A DNA stretch of 34,522 nt, from contig CAZVWF010000021.1 in the NCBI GenBank assembly GCA_964630795.1, positions 1 to 34,522 of the forward strand, read 5' to 3'. The notes under the pieces were generated by a model. That model saw only the letters and a list, made by a program, of their open reading frames with translations, made no database searches and was not told where the DNA came from. The translations under genes were made by a program, and so were the position numbers. The first letter of the stretch is position 1, and the number at the start of each line of letters is the position of its first letter. Source of the DNA: SZUA-117 sp964630795 (GTDB lineage: Bacteria; Pseudomonadota; Gammaproteobacteria; Steroidobacterales; Woeseiaceae). Positions 34,119-34,522 of this stretch are shown here, piece by piece.

Positions 34119-34522
34119 CCGAACATTCCATGTAAATACCAATGTGCGGTTGCCTGGCTGCGGTCCCGGTAGATCCACAGATAAACACCCCGCGGATTGA
34201 CCGCCACATAGTAATCACGAGCGATACCCGTATCGTCCCACCAACCCGTTTCAAGGCGCTCCGGTCCGGCCTGCAAGCGTAAAGGACCATGGTAACGCGG
34301 ACCCGCCTGATCGTTGTCGAGCAAAGCCGGCTCCTGCAGAACCCATAAGGGCCTTTGCAGCACGAGGCTGTTGGTGCGACGTATCTCTGCCAGTAATTCA
34401 GGCGCATACGGGTCTGCCTGGAACACAGGCCCGCTTTGACAATTAGGAACCTCGTCATAACTGTAATGCACCTGCCAGGCATACTGCGGCCGATGTTCGG
34501 CGACCGTCATCACACCATGCAC
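34115..34522 (-). CDS. imuB: ImuB, Y-family polymerase-like SOS protein, 3' end only (cut by window edge)
   Basis: ImuB is a catalytically inactive Y-family polymerase relative that bridges the beta clamp and DnaE2 in the SOS mutasome. Only the last 135 codons are inside the window. They match the ImuB C-terminus: RPLWVLQEPALL, then GPRYHGPLRLQAGPERLETGWWDDTGIARDYYVAVNPRGVYLWIYRDR, ending WYLHGMFG. The first codon shown here (GTG at the edge) is not the real start. The stop TGA lies inside the TTGA overlap with dnaE2. The SOS box expected upstream of the imuA-imuB operon would lie outside the window. Confidence 0.92.
   Translation of the reverse strand: MHGVMTVAEHRPQYAWQVHYSYDEVPNCQSGPVFQADPYAPELLAEIRRTNSLVLQRPLWVLQEPALLDNDQAGPRYHGPLRLQAGPERLETGWWDDTGIARDYYVAVNPRGVYLWIYRDRSQATAHWYLHGMFG

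Noticed and set aside
1..34522. CRISPR array, insertion sequence or prophage
   Set aside because: No spaced direct repeats, transposase, integrase or phage structural gene was seen in any frame.

Overview
The window is about 34.5 kb of gene-dense, GC-rich bacterial chromosome. Gene content and order point to a gammaproteobacterium, probably a free-living aquatic or sediment lineage; the lineage is my inference. The strongest clue is the core block ftsK-lolA-rarA-serS, trxB, aat-infA and clpA-clpS. It reproduces the E. coli arrangement of these genes, including the convergent infA/clpA pair. A run of 100 N inside serS shows this is a draft scaffold.

Left part (1-9.7 kb), all on the minus strand and accessory in character. 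A likely operon encodes a small unknown protein, an NhaC-type antiporter, a PhnZ-like HD-domain oxygenase, a carboxymuconolactone-decarboxylase/AhpD-like protein and a VanA-like Rieske oxygenase. Downstream are a PKD/LytM-like lipoprotein and a cysteine-rich exported protein. Further right are a secreted SnoaL-like protein with a strong terminator, and an overlapping pair: a second NhaC-type antiporter followed by a MalY/PatB-type C-S lyase.

9.9-12.7 kb, plus strand: a fumarylacetoacetate-hydrolase-family protein with an apparent signal peptide, a secreted NHL-repeat propeller, and a Bax-inhibitor-1 family membrane protein with a strong terminator.

12.8-24.6 kb: housekeeping genes for chromosome segregation (FtsK), lipoprotein trafficking (LolA), replication-fork maintenance (RarA), seryl-tRNA synthesis (SerS), thioredoxin reduction (TrxB), translation initiation (IF-1) and the N-degron pathway (Aat, ClpA, ClpS). 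The clpS gene carries an in-frame amber codon exactly where family members have the Asn that binds the N-degron, and the Asp two positions later is Val. This is either a real loss of the adaptor or a local sequence error, and it is the sharpest anomaly in the window.

24.9-30.6 kb: a type II secretion operon gspC-gspD-gspE-gspF that stops after gspF, with no pseudopilin or gspL/M genes following. GspE lacks the usual four-cysteine zinc motif. An acidic small protein follows. The right edge holds dnaE2 and the 3' end of imuB, the SOS mutasome pair, on the minus strand.

No CRISPR array, rRNA, tRNA or insertion sequence was recognised. The best candidate for an undescribed system is the nhaC/PhnZ-like/CMD/Rieske cassette. 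The exported FAH-NHL pair is second. Substrates for both are unknown.
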